Source: Desulfofarcimen acetoxidans DSM 771
GTDB taxonomy: Bacteria > Bacillota > Desulfotomaculia > Desulfotomaculales > Desulfofarciminaceae
Assembly: GCF_000024205.1 (NCBI RefSeq)
Contig: NC_013216.1
Span: forward strand, 1,488,001-1,552,000
Length of the DNA stretch: 64,000 bases
Direction of reading: 5' to 3'
In this document: positions 61,223-64,000 of the stretch, one piece after another
How the letters are laid out: every line of letters starts with the position of its first letter
Position numbering within the stretch: the stretch's first letter is position 1
Made by a program: the position numbers and the translations under genes
The notes under the pieces: generated by a model
Database searches by the model: none
What the model saw: only the letters and a program-made list of their open reading frames with translations
Told to the model about the DNA's origin: nothing

Positions 61223-61561
61223 ATGAAACTGAAACGAATCCTGCCTGTTTTCCTCGTGGTGCTGCTGCTGGGCTTTGCGCTATGCACGACCGCCTATGCC
61301 GCGCCCTCGGGAGATGTGGCTGGAGCAATCGAAAACACCTGGAACGACGCCTCCGGCCAGATCAAGACCGTGGTCAACAATGTGGTATTCCCCGCAATCG
61401 ACCTGATTCTGGCGGTCTTTTTCTTCGCCAAGCTCGGAACGGCTTACTTCGACTACCGAAAGCACGGGCAGTTTGAGTGGGCGGCGCCGGCGATTCTGTT
61501 CGCTTGCCTGGTATTCACCCTGACCGCGCCGCTGTATATCTGGCAGATCCTTGGGATGTAG
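61223..61561 (+). CDS. DUF3852-type small membrane protein
   Basis: The protein has 112 residues: a signal peptide (ILPVFLVVLLLGFALCTTAYA), then two hydrophobic helices (VVFPAIDLILAVFFFAKLG and APAILFACLVFTLTAPLYIW). The layout is like VirB2/TrbC pilin-type subunits, and the family is linked to clostridial ICE transfer regions. It is followed within 20 bases by the next ICE gene. Confidence 0.75.
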   Translation: MKLKRILPVFLVVLLLGFALCTTAYAAPSGDVAGAIENTWNDASGQIKTVVNNVVFPAIDLILAVFFFAKLGTAYFDYRKHGQFEWAAPAILFACLVFTLTAPLYIWQILGM

Positions 61562-61573
61562 GAGGCGTGAAAG

Positions 61574-62011
61574 ATGAATTACTTTGAACAGGAGCTTCTC
61601 AAGTTGTTCGGAAAGGACCCGGCTATCTCTGATAAAAAGTTTGTCGGTAGGGCTTTCTTCGGGAAGCTCACCGACAGCCTTCGCGTGAGAGTCGAATTCG
61701 TCACGATGGGTACGGCGGATCATTACGAGGCGATCAAGGCAACCGTCATCAACCGGATCGACGGACCAGTGGACACCGTCACGCTGCGCTTTTCCGACCT
61801 GCTTGGCAGGAAAACGGTCAGCAACCCGAACTTCAGGGAAGGCGTCACCCCGTACATATGGAGGTATGGGGACAGAACCGAATGGTATGTTTATCAGCCG
61901 ACAAAAGCGGACTATAACCAGATATCCGCAGCGATCAACGATTACCTTGACGTTTACCGTGAGCCGAAGCTGGAGATGGAGCAGCCCGGACAAACGATGC
62001 GGGGCATGTGA
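61574..62011 (+). CDS. ICE-encoded hypothetical protein
   Basis: This 145-residue soluble protein starts MNYFEQELLKLFGKDPAIS. It has GRAFFGKLTDSLRVRVEFVT and YQPTKADYNQISAAINDYL. Similar proteins occur next to transfer genes in clostridial ICEs. It ends GQTMRGM, one of the shared tails. Confidence 0.68.
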   Translation: MNYFEQELLKLFGKDPAISDKKFVGRAFFGKLTDSLRVRVEFVTMGTADHYEAIKATVINRIDGPVDTVTLRFSDLLGRKTVSNPNFREGVTPYIWRYGDRTEWYVYQPTKADYNQISAAINDYLDVYREPKLEMEQPGQTMRGM

Positions 62012-62024
62012 GCAACATTTTTCA

Positions 62025-62059
62025 GGAGCTTGTGTAAAAGCAAGCTCCCTCTTTTTTTA
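62025..62059 (+). terminator. intrinsic terminator
   Basis: GGAGCTTG-TGTAAAAG-CAAGCTCC followed by CTCTTTTTTT. Confidence 0.8.
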
Positions 62060-62080
62060 TTCGAAAGGAGGTGACAGCCC

Positions 62081-62977
62081 GTGTTTATATGGGATTTTGT
62101 CGCCGACACCGTGCTGGGGCAGATTGTTGACTGGTTCTATGGTCAGGTGATCGGCTTCCTCGGCAATTTTTTCACTGAGATGAACAACATGGGAGCCGAC
62201 CTGTTCGATATGACCTGGGTACAGTCCATCGTCCTGTTTTTTGTTTATCTGGCTTGGGCGCTCTACGGCACAGGACTGGTAGTCTCGGCCTTCGAGTGCG
62301 GCATCGAGTACCAGAACGGCAGAGGCAGCATCAAGGACGCGGCCATGAATGCCATTAAAGGTTTTATGGCTGTCAGCCTGTTCTCCGTCGTGCCCGTGGA
62401 GCTGTATAAGCTGTCAATATCTCTGCAGAGCAGTCTCACGGCTGGAATCACTGGCTTCGGAAGCGGCATCGACACCATCGCAAGCAATATCATCAGTGAA
62501 CTGAGCGCGGCCGGAAATCTTGAAAGCGCGGGAAGCGTTTTCGGCTTTGGCTCCGTCACCAGCCCCATTATGATGCTTTTTATCGTCATCCTCATGGGCT
62601 ATGCCGTGATCAAGGTGTTCTTCGCCAACCTGAAAAGAGGCGGCATCCTGCTCATCCAGATCGCGGTCGGCAGCCTGTATATGTTCTCCGTCCCCCGCGG
62701 CTATCTTGACGGCTTTGCCAGCTGGAGCAAGCAGATTATCGGACTGTGTCTTACAGCCTTCCTGCAGTCCACCATCCTCATCGCGGGGCTAATGGTGGTC
62801 AAGGAACATGCCCTGCTTGGACTTGGGCTGATGCTGGCCGCCGGAGAGGTGCCGAGAATTGCCGGAGCCTTCGGGCTGGACACCAGCACCAAAGGCAATC
62901 TGATGAGCGCGGTTTATACGGCACAGACCGCCGTCAACATGACGAGAACTGTGGTGAAGGCGGTGGCCGCAAAATGA
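62081..62977 (+). CDS. VirB6/TrbL-like conjugation membrane protein
   Basis: This 298-residue polytopic protein starts at GTG behind AAAGGAGGTG. It has about five to six membrane helices (IVLFFVYLAWALYGTGLVVSAFE; MMLFIVILMGYAVIKVFF; IIGLCLTAFLQSTILIAGLMVV) and a Gly/Ser-rich loop. The pattern matches TrbL/VirB6-type proteins that form the inner membrane channel of type IV secretion systems. Its presence next to a Tad-type pilus set supports a conjugative element. Confidence 0.8.
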   Translation: MFIWDFVADTVLGQIVDWFYGQVIGFLGNFFTEMNNMGADLFDMTWVQSIVLFFVYLAWALYGTGLVVSAFECGIEYQNGRGSIKDAAMNAIKGFMAVSLFSVVPVELYKLSISLQSSLTAGITGFGSGIDTIASNIISELSAAGNLESAGSVFGFGSVTSPIMMLFIVILMGYAVIKVFFANLKRGGILLIQIAVGSLYMFSVPRGYLDGFASWSKQIIGLCLTAFLQSTILIAGLMVVKEHALLGLGLMLAAGEVPRIAGAFGLDTSTKGNLMSAVYTAQTAVNMTRTVVKAVAAK

Positions 62978-63378
62978 AGCTGGTATATATCTGTTCGCCA
63001 TACGCCGGGGATATCGAAAGCAACACCCGGTTCGCCAAAGCTGCCTGCCGATATGCCGCGGAGCAGGACTGCGCGCCTGTTGCCGTCCACCTGCTATACC
63101 CGCAAATACTGAATGATGCCGTACCCGCCCAGCGGGAGATCGGCATCTGGATGGGGCTACGGGTGCTGGCTTCCAGCGATGAGCTGTGGATATGCGGCTC
63201 GCGTATCAGCCACGGCATGAGCTGTGAAATCGCGGAAGCCGAGCGGCTCGGCATACCGATCAGACGCATAACAGAAGAACAAATACAAGGAAGCTGCCGC
63301 ATAAAACACAACGATCCCGAAGAAAGAACGGTCATGCCGGAGGATACGCCTTCCCCCTGCATGAAGCTCAATTTGTGA
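62974..63378 (+). CDS. nucleoside 2-deoxyribosyltransferase-like (DUF4406/DUF7768-type) protein
   Basis: The protein has 134 residues. VYICSPYAGDIESNTRFAKAACRYA and SSDELWICGSRISHGMSCEIAEAERLGIP match small SLOG-like proteins of the deoxyribosyltransferase group (DELW...GxSxGMxxEI). They are common on phages and ICEs and probably act on nucleotides. It is coupled to the VirB6-like gene by ATGA and to the C5 methyltransferase by overlapping stop and GTG. It ends SPCMKLNL. Confidence 0.82.
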   Translation: MKLVYICSPYAGDIESNTRFAKAACRYAAEQDCAPVAVHLLYPQILNDAVPAQREIGIWMGLRVLASSDELWICGSRISHGMSCEIAEAERLGIPIRRITEEQIQGSCRIKHNDPEERTVMPEDTPSPCMKLNL

Positions 63379-64000
63379 CCATATCGCTGTCCCTCGGAAG
63401 CCTGTTTGACGGGATTGGCGGATTTCCGCTGGCAGGCGTCCGGCAGGGCTTCGCCTCTGTATGGGCCAGCGAAATCGAGCCGTTCCCGATTGAAGTCACA
63501 AAAATACGGTTTCCGGAAATGCTCCATGTCGGCGACATTACAAAACTGAAAGGAGCTGAGCTTGCTCCCGTGGACGTGGTCTGTGGGGGTTCGCCATGTC
63601 AGGATTTATCGGTCGCGGGAAAACGCGCCGGACTTCAGGGCGAGCGTTCCGGCCTGTTCATGGAGCAGATTCGCGTCATAAAGGAGCTGAGAGAGCATGA
63701 CGCAAGAAGAAAACGGACAGCTGACCCTGTTCGACTTAGACCCAGATATATGGCCTGGGAAAATGTCCAAGGAGCTTTCAGTTCAGCGGACGGAGAGGAC
63801 TTCCGCGCGGTGCTTGAGGAAACCTGCCGAATTGCTGACAGTACCGTTTCTGTACCTCGACCTCCGGGAGGGGTATGGAAGTCTGCTGGGGCCATATTGG
63901 GAAATCAATTCTCACTTGCTTGGCGGGTATATGACGCTCAATACTGGTCCGTCCCACAAAGGCGCAAAAGAATCTACCTTGTCGCGGATTTTGGAGGCCA
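63375..64000 (+). CDS. DNA (cytosine-5) methyltransferase, C-terminus outside window
   Basis: From the GTG at 63375, 208 codons are open to the right edge. SLGSLFDGIGGFPLAGV is motif I, GGSPCQDLSVAGKRAGLQ the catalytic motif IV with PCQ, MAWENVQGAFSS motif VI with ENV, and VPQRRKRIYLVADFGG motif VIII. All are intact. The target recognition domain lies outside the window. The GTG overlaps the upstream stop. From 63697 on, the gene is overlapped by a second long reading frame. It probably shields the ICE from restriction. Confidence 0.9.
   Translation, partial: MTISLSLGSLFDGIGGFPLAGVRQGFASVWASEIEPFPIEVTKIRFPEMLHVGDITKLKGAELAPVDVVCGGSPCQDLSVAGKRAGLQGERSGLFMEQIRVIKELREHDARRKRTADPVRLRPRYMAWENVQGAFSSADGEDFRAVLEETCRIADSTVSVPRPPGGVWKSAGAILGNQFSLAWRVYDAQYWSVPQRRKRIYLVADFGG
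63697..64000 (+). CDS. overlapping ORF inside the C5 methyltransferase gene (partial)
   Basis: The ATG at 63697, 10 bases after AAGGAG, opens a +1 frame relative to the methyltransferase that stays open for at least 101 codons to the edge. The product starts MTQEENGQLTLFDLDPDIW and continues with PFLYLDLREGYGSLLGPYWE and STLSRILEA. These read like a structured protein and resemble, from memory, a short protein found next to methyltransferases in clostridial phages and ICEs. Both frames look protein-like over the same 304 bases. Without comparative data the second frame remains a strong candidate, not a proven gene. Confidence 0.6.
   Translation, partial: MTQEENGQLTLFDLDPDIWPGKMSKELSVQRTERTSARCLRKPAELLTVPFLYLDLREGYGSLLGPYWEINSHLLGGYMTLNTGPSHKGAKESTLSRILEA

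Larger units (their letters stand above)
41870..64000 (+). mobile_element. part of a large integrative and conjugative element
   Basis: Twenty-two kilobases of GC-rich, unidirectional genes include families typical of clostridial ICEs (DUF6133, DUF3848, DUF4320, DUF6550 and DUF3852 types, YodL-type, VirB6/TrbL-like). They also include a Tad-type pilus set, DNA methyltransferases and an SLH surface protein. The left boundary is placed at the composition shift after 41868. No integrase, relaxase, VirB4 or VirD4 is inside the window, so the call is partial. Confidence 0.8.

Overview
The window looks like the accessory genome of a strictly anaerobic, spore-forming Gram-positive bacterium, most likely a Clostridia/Peptococcaceae-type (Desulfotomaculum-like) organism. 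This is inferred from the 2-hydroxyacyl-CoA dehydratase/double-cubane reductase genes with their activating ATPase, the SpoVG and AbrB/SpoVT-type regulators, the Gram-positive ribosome binding sites and the large load of insertion sequences. No taxonomic marker is intact (only 23S rRNA scraps), so this stays an inference.

Layout. (1) 1-9.2 kb is a graveyard of nested mobile DNA: a recombinase-in-trio (RIT) element inside an IS66 element, inside a broken SRAP peptidase gene, followed by an IS630 end, a 23S rRNA 3' fragment and two tail-to-tail IS1182 elements. (2) 9.3-14.6 kb is an AT-rich, four-gene RiPP-like operon: a 33-residue precursor, a radical SAM/SPASM maturase, a SNF2-type helicase and a membrane TPR protein. 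(3) 14.6-21.2 kb holds an IS1634-type element, a second 23S fragment, a GntR/creatininase pair with repeated operator-like sites, and an IS630 element with a -1 frameshift signal. (4) 21.3-32.5 kb is an integrative-element cargo zone: Xis, a frameshifted integrase, XRE/ImmA/PIN remnants, a primase-helicase-PLD protein of the TOTE type, a LOG-family protein and an AlbA/Schlafen-type ATPase. It is bounded by repeated attachment-like modules that resemble the 3' end of tRNA-Pro plus its terminator. (5) 32.8-39 kb is more chromosomal: tRNA-Gln, tRNA-Lys, a TnpB transposon, two double-cubane reductase paralogues, a NifU-domain protein and the activase. (6) 39-41.8 kb holds a methyltransferase and an AbiH-like defence gene with a small downstream partner.

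(7) From about 41.87 kb to the end the composition changes to GC-rich and every gene is on the + strand. This is part of a large integrative and conjugative element (ICE). It carries Dam-type and C5 DNA methyltransferases, two AbrB regulators, SpoVG, a 1.5k-residue SLH/Ig-repeat surface protein, a complete Tad/Flp-like pilus set (pilin-like protein, prepilin peptidase, CpaB, TadZ, TadA, TadB, TadC, two TadE/G-like pseudopilins) and a VirB6/TrbL-like membrane protein. Relaxase, coupling protein and VirB4 are not in view and would be expected to the right.

How the parts work together: the ICE genes plausibly build a surface pilus/adhesin and mating channel and protect the element by methylation. 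The cargo zone is a defence-type island. The RiPP operon is a self-contained biosynthetic unit. The most unusual signals are the RiPP/SNF2 operon, a short Met/Leu C-terminal tail shared by at least eight apparently unrelated ICE proteins, and a stretch at the right edge where two long reading frames overlap inside the C5 methyltransferase gene.
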